64,000 nucleotides of DNA from an uncultured Pseudacidovorax sp. (GTDB taxonomy: Bacteria; Pseudomonadota; Gammaproteobacteria; Burkholderiales; Burkholderiaceae_C): the NCBI RefSeq assembly GCF_913773995.1, contig NZ_CAJYES010000110.1, forward strand, positions 1 through 64,000, given 5' to 3'. The number at the start of each line of letters is the position of its first letter. Position 1 is the stretch's first letter. Below the pieces are notes generated by a model that was not told the DNA's origin, did not search any database, and worked only from the letters and a program-made list of their open reading frames with translations. Shown one piece after another: positions 53,181-61,246 of this stretch. A program made the position numbers and the translations under genes.

Positions 53181-53956
53181 GGTTCGGTGTTCTGGCGGCG
53201 CGCCGTGCGCCGTCCCTGGGGGGCGCGTCCGCCCTGCCGCAGCGCAGGCAGGTCGAGCACCCGCAGCCCACCGTACTCCACCTGTATGACACCTTGTGAG
53301 GAGAGCGCCATCAGCGACTCGTTGACTCGCTGGCGCGACAGACCCACTAGATAGGCCAGCTCCTGCTGCGTGATGCGCAGCATCTCGCCCACCCGCGGGA
53401 ACAGCACCGGGTTGAACAGCGCCGCCAGGTTGCGGGCCACGCGGGCATCGGTGTTGTTCAGGCGGTCGATCTCCACCGCCGCGATGAACTGGCCCAGCCG
53501 CTCGTTGAGTTGGTTCATGACGAAGCGGTTGAAGCCGATGGAGTGGTCCAGCAGCCAGTGGAAGCTGTCCAGCGGCAGCCCGGCCACCACGCTGCGCCGC
53601 AGCGCGCTCACGTTGTAGCGGTAGGGCTCGCGCTTGATGGCCGTGCCTTCGCCGAACCAGCCGCCCGGCGACAGGCCGCTGTAGGTGACCTGGCTGCCGT
53701 CTGCGCGGTCGTTGCTCATCTTGAGCAGGCCCTCGATCACGCCGAACCAGTAGGTGGGGGCGCGGCCCACGCGGCAGACTTGATCGCCGACCTCGGCCTC
53801 GCCCACCACCAGCGCGGCCTCGGCCCGGCGGCGCTCTGCGGGTGCCAGCGCGTCGAGCCAGGGAATCGCCTGCAGCTCGGCCTCGGTGGCGGGGCGCACA
53901 CGGTCGCGGATCCCACGGACAGTGGCCTTGGCGTTGCGTTGGCTTCGTTCGCCCAT
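53177..53956 (-). CDS. Crp/Fnr-family transcriptional regulator
   Basis: 259-aa regulator. A cyclic-nucleotide-type sensor domain at about residues 45-165 (VGDQVCRVGRAPTYWFGVIEGLLKMSNDRADGSQVTYSGLSPGGWFGEGTAIKREPYRYNVSAL) is followed by a Crp HTH at about 190-240 (LRITQQELAYLVGLSRQRVNESLMALSSQGVIQVEYGGLRVLDL). No Cys cluster for an FeS centre is seen, so it is not Fnr. Start 53956 is chosen over 54016. It diverges from the CoA-ligase operon, with an inverted repeat at 53989-54004 in between. Confidence 0.9.
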   Translation of the reverse strand: MGERSQRNAKATVRGIRDRVRPATEAELQAIPWLDALAPAERRRAEAALVVGEAEVGDQVCRVGRAPTYWFGVIEGLLKMSNDRADGSQVTYSGLSPGGWFGEGTAIKREPYRYNVSALRRSVVAGLPLDSFHWLLDHSIGFNRFVMNQLNERLGQFIAAVEIDRLNNTDARVARNLAALFNPVLFPRVGEMLRITQQELAYLVGLSRQRVNESLMALSSQGVIQVEYGGLRVLDLPALRQGGRAPQGRRTARRQNTEP

Positions 53957-53988
53957 GGGGAAAGTCCCGAGAGTGGAGTCCCTAGGAT

Positions 53989-54004
53989 TGTCGTCACAAC
54001 GACA
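53989..54004. promoter_or_regulatory. Inverted repeat between crp-like gene and CoA-ligase operon
   Basis: tgtcgt and acgaca surround caca in the 82-bp divergent spacer. It is a candidate site for the Crp-like protein; the arms resemble, but are not, the E. coli Crp half-site tgtga. Confidence 0.45.
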
Positions 54005-54038
54005 CCACGGCGTCAAAGTGGCGCCTAAATTGCGCGGC

Positions 54039-56003
54039 GTGGAACCTCAAGCCAACACCTTTCCCCGCCTGCTGACGGCGCATGCGCGCCAGCGTCCGGA
54101 TGCGCCCGCCGTGCGCGAGAAGGATCTGGGCATCTGGCAGACCTGGAACTGGTCGCAGGCCGCGACCGAAGTGCGCGAGCTGGCCTGCGGCCTGGCCAGC
54201 CTGGGCTTCGCGGCCGGGGCCAACCTGGCCATCGTGGGCGCCAACCGGCCGCACCTGTACTTCGCGGTGGTGGCGGCGCAGAGCGTGGGCGGCGTGCCGG
54301 TGCCGCTCTACCAGGACGCGGCTGCGGCCGAGATGGTGTTCATGCTGGACGACGCCGGTATCGAGTTCGTCTTTGCCGAGGACCAGGAACAGGTGGACAA
54401 GCTGCTCGAATGCCGCGAGTTGCAGCAGGCGGCCAACCCGGGCAGTGCCGGCCTGCGCACCATCGTCTACGACGACCCGCGTGGCCTGCGTCACTACGAC
54501 CAGCCCGGCCTGATGAGCTACGAGCAGCTGCGCGCGCTGGGCCGGGCCTTCGATGCCGCCACGCCCGGCTTCTTCGACCGGGCCGTGGCCGCCGGCCAGC
54601 CCGACGACGTGGCCGTGATCCTCTACACCTCGGGCACCACCGGCCGGCCCAAGGGCGTGTGCCAGACGCACGCCAGCTTCATGTCCGCGGGCCGCGGCGG
54701 CGTCGAGACCGACCGCCTGGGCCCGGGCGACGACATCATGAGCTACCTGCCCATGGCCTGGGTGGGCGACCACCTGTTCTCGGTGGCGCAGTGGCTGGTG
54801 GGTGGCTTCACGCTCAACTGCCCCGAGTCCGCCGCCACGGTGATGAACGACATGCGCGAGATCGGGCCGAGCTACTACTTCGGCCCGCCGCGCACCTTCG
54901 AAGGCCTGCTCACGGCGGTGTCGATCCGAATGGAAGATGCCGCAGCCCCCAAGCGCTGGATGTACGCGAAGTTCATGGCCCTGGCCCGCCGCGTGGGCGC
55001 CGACATCCTGGCCGGCCGGCCGGTGGGCTTTGCCGACCGGCTGATGTACGGCCTGGGCAACCTGATGGTCTACGGCCCGTTGCGCAATGTGCTGGGCATG
55101 AGCCGCATCCGCGTGGCCTACACCGCGGGCGCGGCCATCGGGCCCGACCTGTTCCGCTTCTACCGCTCCATCGGCGTCAACCTCAAGCAGTTCTATGGCC
55201 AGACCGAGACCTGCGCCTATGTGTGCCTGCAGCGCGACGGCGACGTCAAGCTCACCAGCGTGGGCACGGCCGCGCCGGGCATGGAGCTCAAGATCGCCGA
55301 CAGCGGCGAGGTGCTGGTGCGCGGCGTGTCGGTGCTCAAGGAGTACTACAAGCGCCCCGACGCCACCGCCGAGGTGCTGGACGCCGACGGCTACTTCCAC
55401 ACCGGCGACGCCGGCGTGATCGACCACGAGGGCCACCTGCGCATCATCGACCGCGCCAAGGACGTCGGGCGCATGGCAGCCGGCGCCATGTTTGCGCCCA
55501 ACTACATCGAGAACAAGCTCAAGTTCTTCCCGCAGATCAAGGAGGCCGTGTGCTTTGGCCATGCGCGCGAGGAGGTCTGCGCCTTCATCAACATCGACTA
55601 CGAGGCCGTGGGCAACTGGGCCGAGCGCCGCGCGCTGCCCTACGGCGGCTATGTGGACCTAGCGGGCAAGGCCGAGGTGCTGCAACTGGTGCGCGAGTGC
55701 ATCGAGCAGGTCAACGCGGACCTGGCCGCGGAAGAGGGCATGGAAGCCACGCAGATCGCCCGCTTCCTGGTGCTGCACAAGGAGCTGGATCCGGACGACG
55801 ACGAGCTCACCCGCACCCGCAAGGTCCGCCGCGGCTTCATCGCCGACAAGTACGCCGTGCTGGTCGAGGCGCTCTACGCCGGCAAGACCGAGCAGTTCAT
55901 CGAGACGCAGGTCAAGTTCGAGGACGGCCGCACCGGCAGCGTGAGCGCCACGCTCAAGATCGTGGAAGCGCGCTGCTTCCCGCCCGTGAAGGCTGCCGCA
56001 TGA
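54039..56003 (+). CDS. AMP-dependent acyl/aryl-CoA ligase
   Basis: 654-aa adenylate-forming enzyme, long-chain fatty-acid CoA-ligase type (PF00501). Motifs: VAVILYTSGTTGRPKGVCQTHAS (P-loop), YGQTETCAYVCLQ (A5), DGYFHTGDAGVIDHEGHLRIIDRAKD (hinge region), and a C-terminal lid. It activates a carboxylic acid to its CoA ester. The start is uncertain; GTG 54039 begins VEPQANTFPRLLTAHARQRPDAPAVRE, which matches the usual N terminus, but no strong ribosome site is present. First gene of the ligase-livGHM-binding protein-livF-ligase operon. Confidence 0.9.
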   Translation: MEPQANTFPRLLTAHARQRPDAPAVREKDLGIWQTWNWSQAATEVRELACGLASLGFAAGANLAIVGANRPHLYFAVVAAQSVGGVPVPLYQDAAAAEMVFMLDDAGIEFVFAEDQEQVDKLLECRELQQAANPGSAGLRTIVYDDPRGLRHYDQPGLMSYEQLRALGRAFDAATPGFFDRAVAAGQPDDVAVILYTSGTTGRPKGVCQTHASFMSAGRGGVETDRLGPGDDIMSYLPMAWVGDHLFSVAQWLVGGFTLNCPESAATVMNDMREIGPSYYFGPPRTFEGLLTAVSIRMEDAAAPKRWMYAKFMALARRVGADILAGRPVGFADRLMYGLGNLMVYGPLRNVLGMSRIRVAYTAGAAIGPDLFRFYRSIGVNLKQFYGQTETCAYVCLQRDGDVKLTSVGTAAPGMELKIADSGEVLVRGVSVLKEYYKRPDATAEVLDADGYFHTGDAGVIDHEGHLRIIDRAKDVGRMAAGAMFAPNYIENKLKFFPQIKEAVCFGHAREEVCAFINIDYEAVGNWAERRALPYGGYVDLAGKAEVLQLVRECIEQVNADLAAEEGMEATQIARFLVLHKELDPDDDELTRTRKVRRGFIADKYAVLVEALYAGKTEQFIETQVKFEDGRTGSVSATLKIVEARCFPPVKAAA

Positions 56004-56049
56004 ACGCCCGTGCCTCCGTCCGAAGCGGCGCTTGCACCGAAGGTCCTCT

Positions 56050-56883
56050 ATGAACGCCACCACCGCCCAGGAGCTGGCCATGGCCGCCAGCGCACCCGTC
56101 ACCGGGCGCCGCATCGGGGACGTGATCCTCGACGTGCAGAACATCACCCTGCGCTTCGGCGGCGTCAAGGCGCTCACCGACATCAGCTTCGACGTGCGCG
56201 AGCACGAGGTGCGCTCGATCATCGGGCCCAACGGTGCCGGCAAGAGCTCGATGCTCAACTGCATCAACGGCGTCTACCAGCCGCAGGAAGGGCAGATCAC
56301 CTTCCGCGGCCAGACCTTCCGTCACATGAACTCGCGCCAGGTGGCCGAGATGGGCGTGGCCCGCACCTTCCAGAACCTGGCCCTGTTCAAGGGCATGAGC
56401 GTGCTGGACAACATCATGACGGGCCGCAACCTCAAGATGAAGTGCGGCCTGCTGGCGCAGGCTTTCCGCCTCGGCCCCGCCGAGCGCGAGGAGATCCGCC
56501 ATCGCGAGTTCGTCGAACGCATCATCGACTTCCTGGAGATCCAGGCCTGGCGCAAGACACCGGTGGGCCGGCTGCCCTACGGCCTGCAGAAGCGCGTGGA
56601 CCTGGGCCGCGCCCTGGCCATGGAGCCGCAGGTGCTGCTGCTGGACGAGCCCATGGCCGGCATGAACGTCGAGGAGAAGCAGGACATGAGCCGCTTCATC
56701 CTGGACGTGAACGACGAGTTCGGCACCACCATCGTGCTGATCGAGCACGACATGGGCGTGGTGATGGACATCAGCGACCGCGTCGTGGTGCTGGACTACG
56801 GCAAGAAGATCGGCGACGGCACGCCCGACGAGGTGCGCAACAACCCGGAAGTGATCCGGGCCTACCTGGGTGCGGAGCACTGA
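56050..56883 (+). CDS. livG: Liv-type ABC transporter ATPase (LivG family)
   Basis: 277-aa ABC ATPase. An N-terminal extension of about 22 residues, then DVQNITLRFGGVKALTDISFDV, Walker A GPNGAGKSS, Q-loop RTFQNLALF, variant signature LPYGLQKRVDLGRAL, Walker B VLLLDEPMAGM, and IEHDMGVV. The YGLQKR variant is typical of LivG proteins in operons with CoA ligases. Next gene starts one base after its stop. Confidence 0.93.
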   Translation: MNATTAQELAMAASAPVTGRRIGDVILDVQNITLRFGGVKALTDISFDVREHEVRSIIGPNGAGKSSMLNCINGVYQPQEGQITFRGQTFRHMNSRQVAEMGVARTFQNLALFKGMSVLDNIMTGRNLKMKCGLLAQAFRLGPAEREEIRHREFVERIIDFLEIQAWRKTPVGRLPYGLQKRVDLGRALAMEPQVLLLDEPMAGMNVEEKQDMSRFILDVNDEFGTTIVLIEHDMGVVMDISDRVVVLDYGKKIGDGTPDEVRNNPEVIRAYLGAEH

Positions 56884-56884
56884 C

Positions 56885-57814
56885 ATGGGATTCTTCCTCG
56901 AAACCCTCTTCGGCGGCCTGATGGTGGGCATGCTGTATTCGCTGATCGCGCTGGGCTTCGTGCTCATCTACAAGGCCAGCGGCGTCTTCAACTTCGCGCA
57001 GGGCGCCATGGTGCTGTTCGCGGCGCTGGCCATGGCGCGCTTCGCGGAATGGTTCCCCAAGCTGCTGGGCTTCGAGAGCCTGCTGCTGGCCAACCTGCTG
57101 GCCTTCGTCGCCGCCATGGGCGTGATGGTGATCGTGGCCTGGCTGATCGAGCGGCTGGCACTGTCGAAGCTGGTCAACCAGGAGCACATCACGCTGCTCA
57201 TGGCCACGCTGGGCATCACCTACTTCCTCGACGGCCTGGGCCAGACCCTGTTCGGCAACGACATCTACAAGATCGACGTCGGCATGCCCAAGGACCCGAT
57301 GATGCTGTTCGAAGGCACCTTCGAAGGTGGCCTGCTGGTCAGCAAGGAAGACCTCATCGCCGCGGGGGTGGCGGCCGCCCTGGTGCTGGCGCTGAGCCTG
57401 TTCTTCCAGAAGACCTCCACCGGCCGCGCGCTGCGCGCCGTGGCCGACGACCACCAGGCCGCGCAGTCCATCGGCATCCCGCTCAACCGCATCTGGGTGA
57501 TCGTGTGGTCGGTGGCCGGCTTCGCGGCGCTGGTGGCAGGGATCATCTGGGGTTCCAAGCTGGGCGTGCAGTTCTCGCTGTCGCTGGTGGCGCTCAAGGC
57601 CTTGCCGGTGGTGATCCTGGGTGGCCTCACCTCGGTGCCCGGCGCCATCATCGGCGGCCTGCTCATCGGCGTGGGCGAGAAGCTGTCGGAGATCTACCTC
57701 GGGCCGCTGCTGGGCGGCGGCATCGAGATCTGGTTCGCCTATGTACTGGCCCTGGTCTTCCTCCTCGTTCGCCCGCAAGGACTCTTCGGCGAAAAGATCA
57801 TCGACCGCGTCTGA
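56885..57814 (+). CDS. livH: Liv-type ABC transporter permease (LivH family)
   Basis: 309-aa permease: LFGGLMVGMLYSLIALGFVLIYKASGVFNFAQGAMVLFAALAMAR carries the VFNFAQG motif of LivH; later DHQAAQSIGIPLNRIWVIVWSVAGFAALVAGIIWG and VILGGLTSVPGAIIGGLLIGVGE are standard. About eight to nine membrane segments. Starts one base after livG, ends 9 bases before livM. Confidence 0.94.
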   Translation: MGFFLETLFGGLMVGMLYSLIALGFVLIYKASGVFNFAQGAMVLFAALAMARFAEWFPKLLGFESLLLANLLAFVAAMGVMVIVAWLIERLALSKLVNQEHITLLMATLGITYFLDGLGQTLFGNDIYKIDVGMPKDPMMLFEGTFEGGLLVSKEDLIAAGVAAALVLALSLFFQKTSTGRALRAVADDHQAAQSIGIPLNRIWVIVWSVAGFAALVAGIIWGSKLGVQFSLSLVALKALPVVILGGLTSVPGAIIGGLLIGVGEKLSEIYLGPLLGGGIEIWFAYVLALVFLLVRPQGLFGEKIIDRV

Positions 57815-57823
57815 GGGACTGCC

Positions 57824-58888
57824 ATGCTGTACAGAGAGAACGGACAGTTCAAGTCGAGCTACAGAGCCGACCAGCAGATCTTTCCGATCCTGCAGGACCG
57901 CGTCGCCATCCTCGCGCTGCTGGTGGTCGCCTTCGCCGCGGTGCCGGCGCTGGCTTCGGAATACTGGCTGCGCGCCATCCTCACGCCCTTCCTCATCCTC
58001 TCGCTGGCTGCGCTGGGGCTGAACATCCTGGTGGGCTACTGCGGGCAGATCTCCCTGGGCACCGGGGCGTTCATGGCAGTGGGCGCCTATGCGGCCTACA
58101 ACTTCCATGTGCGCATCGAAGGCATGCCGCTGATCGCTTCGCTGCTGCTGGGCGGGCTGTGCGCCACCGGCGTGGGCGTGCTCTTCGGCATACCCAGCCT
58201 GCGCATCAAGGGCCTGTACCTGGCGGTGGCCACGCTGGCCGCGCAGTTCTTCACCGACTGGGCCTTCCTGCGCATCCAGTGGTTCACCAACAACTCGGCC
58301 TCGGGGTCGGTGAGCGTGGCGGGGCTCAACGTGTTCGGCCTGCCGGTGGAGACGCCGGCGCAGAAGTACCTGCTGTGCCTGGCCTTCGTCAGCGTGTTCG
58401 CGCTGCTGGCCAAGAACCTCACGCGCAGCAGCATCGGCCGCGAATGGATGGCCATGCGCGACATGGACGTGGCCGCCGCCGTCATCGGCATCCGCCCGGT
58501 GTACGCCAAGCTCACGGCCTTCGCGGTCAGCAGCTTCATCGTGGGCGTGGCGGGCGCGCTATGGGGCTTCGTGCATCTGGGCGCCTGGGAGCCGGCGGCC
58601 TTCAGCATCGACCGCTCCTTCCAGCTGCTGTTCATGGTGATCATCGGCGGCCTGGGCTCGATCATGGGCAGCTTCTTCGGCGCGGCCTTCATCGTGCTGC
58701 TGCCCATCTTCCTGAACCAGCTGCCGGGCTGGTTCGGCCTGTCGATGTCGACGGCGCTGGCCTCGCACCTCGAATTCATGATCTTCGGCGCGCTGATCGT
58801 GTTCTTCCTGATCGTGGAGCCGCATGGCCTGGCAAGGCTGTGGTCCACGTTCAAGGAAAAGCTGCGGCTCTGGCCTTTTCCCCACTGA
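57824..58888 (+). CDS. livM: Liv-type ABC transporter permease (LivM family)
   Basis: 354-aa permease. A hydrophilic N-terminal 35 residues is followed by GLNILVGYCGQISLGTGAFMAVGAYAAYN, where GYxGQxSLGxxAFMxxGAY is the LivM hallmark, IPSLRIKGLYLAVATLAAQF, and VIIGGLGSIMGSFFGAAFIVLLP. Middle of the transporter operon; the binding-protein gene starts 37 bases on. Confidence 0.94.
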   Translation: MLYRENGQFKSSYRADQQIFPILQDRVAILALLVVAFAAVPALASEYWLRAILTPFLILSLAALGLNILVGYCGQISLGTGAFMAVGAYAAYNFHVRIEGMPLIASLLLGGLCATGVGVLFGIPSLRIKGLYLAVATLAAQFFTDWAFLRIQWFTNNSASGSVSVAGLNVFGLPVETPAQKYLLCLAFVSVFALLAKNLTRSSIGREWMAMRDMDVAAAVIGIRPVYAKLTAFAVSSFIVGVAGALWGFVHLGAWEPAAFSIDRSFQLLFMVIIGGLGSIMGSFFGAAFIVLLPIFLNQLPGWFGLSMSTALASHLEFMIFGALIVFFLIVEPHGLARLWSTFKEKLRLWPFPH

Positions 58889-58925
58889 GTTCCCGTCGTT
58901 CATGCCCAACCAGAAGGAGACAACC

Positions 58926-60248
58926 ATGAAGCTGAAATCCCTCGTCCTGGCCGCCGCGGCCGTTGCCACCCTTGCGGGTACGGCCGGCCAGGCCCTGGCG
59001 CAGGCCAAGGAGCAGTTCTTCCCGCTGCTGGTCTATCGCACGGGGCCCTATGCGCCCAACGGCACGCCCTGGGCCAATGGCAAGCAGGACTACATCAAGC
59101 TGGTCAATGCCCAGGGCGGCATCAACGGCGTGAAGATCGCGTACGAGGAATGCGAGACGGGCTACGCGACCGACAAGGGCGTGGAATGCTACGAGCGCCT
59201 CAAGGGCCGTCCGGGCGTGGCGGTGTTCGATCCGCAGGCCACCGGCATCACCTTCGCGCTGACCGACAAGGTGCCGCAGGACAAGATCCCGCTCATCACG
59301 CTGGGCTACGGCCTGGGCGCGTCGCAGGACGGCAATGTCTTCAAGTGGAACTTCCCGCTCATGGGCAGCTACTGGACGGCGGCCGACGTCCTGATCCAGC
59401 ACCTGGGCAAGAAGGAAGGCGGGCTCGACAAGCTCAAGGGCAAGAAGATCGCGCTGGTCTACCACGACTCGCCCTTCGGCAAGGAGCCGATCCCGCTGCT
59501 GCAGGAGCGCGCCAAGCTGCATGGCTTCGACCTGTCGCTGATCCCGGTGACGGCGCCGGGCGTGGAGCAGAAGTCGGCCTGGTTGCAGGTGCGCCAGCAG
59601 CGGCCCGACTTCGTGCTGCTGTGGGGCTGGGGCGTGATGAACTCCACCGCGCTCAAGGAGGCCGTGGCCACTGGCTATCCGCGCGAGAAGATGTACGGCG
59701 TGTGGTGGGCCGGCGCCGAACCCGATGTGCGCGACGTGGGCGCCAATGCCAAGGGCTACAACGCGCTGGCGCTCAACACCTCTGGCACCGAGCCCAAGGT
59801 GATCCAGGACATCCTCAAGACCGTGCACGACAAGGGCCAGGGCACCGGTCCGCGCGACGAGGTGGGCTCGGTGCTCTACACCCGCGGCGTGATCATCCAG
59901 ATGCTGACCGTCGAGGCCGTCAAGCGCGCGCAGGAGCGCTTCGGCAAGGGCAAGGTCATGACCGGCGAGCAGGTGCGCTGGGGCCTGGAGAATCTGGCGC
60001 TCGACCAGAAGAAGCTGGACGCGCTGGGCTTCTCGGGCGTGATGCGGCCCATCAGCACCAGCTGCCAGGACCACATGGGTTCCAGCTGGGCCCGCGTGCA
60101 CACCTGGGACGGCGCCAAGTGGGGCGGCATGTCCGACTGGTACCAGGCGGACGAGGCCATCCTGAAGCCGCTGGTCAAGACGACGGCGGACAAGTACGCG
60201 GCGGAGAAGAAGCTGACGCGCCGGGACACCGCTGATTGTGGCGCCTGA
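58926..60248 (+). CDS. Periplasmic ligand-binding protein of the ligase-linked Liv importer
   Basis: 440-aa Peripla_BP_6-type receptor with a signal peptide (MKLKSLVLAAAAVATLAG, cleavage near ALAQA, residue 26). The mature part starts KEQFFPLLVYRTGPYAPNGTPWANGKQDYIKLVNAQGGINGVKI. Longer than LivK (about 370). Its operon position between two CoA ligases points to an aromatic or fatty acid ligand rather than amino acids. GAAGGAGACAACC precedes the ATG. A strong hairpin follows at 60306-60330. Confidence 0.92.
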   Translation: MKLKSLVLAAAAVATLAGTAGQALAQAKEQFFPLLVYRTGPYAPNGTPWANGKQDYIKLVNAQGGINGVKIAYEECETGYATDKGVECYERLKGRPGVAVFDPQATGITFALTDKVPQDKIPLITLGYGLGASQDGNVFKWNFPLMGSYWTAADVLIQHLGKKEGGLDKLKGKKIALVYHDSPFGKEPIPLLQERAKLHGFDLSLIPVTAPGVEQKSAWLQVRQQRPDFVLLWGWGVMNSTALKEAVATGYPREKMYGVWWAGAEPDVRDVGANAKGYNALALNTSGTEPKVIQDILKTVHDKGQGTGPRDEVGSVLYTRGVIIQMLTVEAVKRAQERFGKGKVMTGEQVRWGLENLALDQKKLDALGFSGVMRPISTSCQDHMGSSWARVHTWDGAKWGGMSDWYQADEAILKPLVKTTADKYAAEKKLTRRDTADCGA

Positions 60249-60305
60249 ACGGCGCCACAAACTGCGGTGCTCGTCGCACGCGCCGGCACTGAGGCACCCT
60301 CCCCA

Positions 60306-60330
60306 GCCCCTCCCGCCGGGCGGGAGGGGC
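60306..60330 (+). repeat. Strong hairpin inside the importer operon
   Basis: gcccctcccgcc and ggcgggaggggc are perfect 12-bp arms around one base, with no T-run. It lies 58 bases after the binding-protein stop. It could stabilise the upstream mRNA and so raise receptor over ATPase levels, or it could be a dispersed repeat. Confidence 0.55.
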
Positions 60331-60398
60331 GCCTGCCAACACGCGAGACGGCGCGGTCGCAGTGATCGCCGCCACGTCCCGATGCCCGAAGGAAGTTC

Positions 60399-61211
60399 AT
60401 GAGCCAAGGCAATCCTCTCCTCGACGTCAATGGCATCGAGGTCATCTACAACCACGTGATCCTGGTGCTCAAGGGCGTCTCGTTGCAGGTGCCGGAGGGC
60501 GGGATCGTGGCGCTGCTGGGCGGCAACGGCGCGGGCAAGACGACCACGCTGCGCGCCGTGTCCAACCTCTTGGCCGGCGAGCGCGGGGCGGTGACCAAGG
60601 GCAGCATCACGCTGCGCGGCGAGCGCATCGAGGCGCTGTCGCCGGCGGCGCTCGTCAAGCGCGGGCTGGTGCAGGTGATGGAGGGGCGCCACTGCTTCGC
60701 GCACCTGAGCATCGAGGACAACCTGATGACCGGCGCCTACACCCGCACCGACGGCAAGGCCGCGGTGGCCGAGACACTGGAGAAGGTCTATGCCTACTTT
60801 CCGCGGCTCAAGACACGGCGCACCAGCCAGGCGGCCTACACCTCCGGCGGCGAGCAGCAGATGTGCGCCATCGGTCGCGCGCTGATGGCCAACCCCAGCA
60901 TGGTGCTGCTGGACGAACCCTCGATGGGCCTGGCGCCGCAGATCGTGGAAGAGGTCTTCGCCATCGTGAAGGACCTCAACGAGAAGGAGCGCGTGACCTT
61001 CCTGCTGGCCGAGCAGAACACGCGCATGGCGCTGCGCTTCGCCAACTACGGCTACATCATGGAAAGCGGGCGCCTCGTGATGGACGGGCCCGCCGACAGC
61101 CTGCGCGAGAACGAGGACGTGAAGGAGTTCTACCTCGGCATGGGCGGCGCCGACCGCAAGAGCTTCCGCGACGTCAAGAGCTACAAGCGCCGCAAGCGCT
61201 GGCTGGCCTGA
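60399..61211 (+). CDS. livF: Liv-type ABC transporter ATPase (LivF family)
   Basis: 270-aa ABC ATPase. IEVIYNHVILVLKGVSLQVPEGGIVALLGGNGAGKTTTLRAVSNLLAG (Walker A), VMEGRHCFAHLSIEDNLMTGAY, signature TSGGEQQMCAIGRAL, Walker B MVLLDEPSMGLAP, and LLAEQNTRMAL. The C-terminal 20 residues are basic. Separated from livGHM by the binding-protein gene. GAAGGAAGTTC precedes the ATG. Confidence 0.93.
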   Translation: MSQGNPLLDVNGIEVIYNHVILVLKGVSLQVPEGGIVALLGGNGAGKTTTLRAVSNLLAGERGAVTKGSITLRGERIEALSPAALVKRGLVQVMEGRHCFAHLSIEDNLMTGAYTRTDGKAAVAETLEKVYAYFPRLKTRRTSQAAYTSGGEQQMCAIGRALMANPSMVLLDEPSMGLAPQIVEEVFAIVKDLNEKERVTFLLAEQNTRMALRFANYGYIMESGRLVMDGPADSLRENEDVKEFYLGMGGADRKSFRDVKSYKRRKRWLA

Positions 61212-61246
61212 GGAACCCCACGCCCATCGAACCCGCGCTGTTTGCC

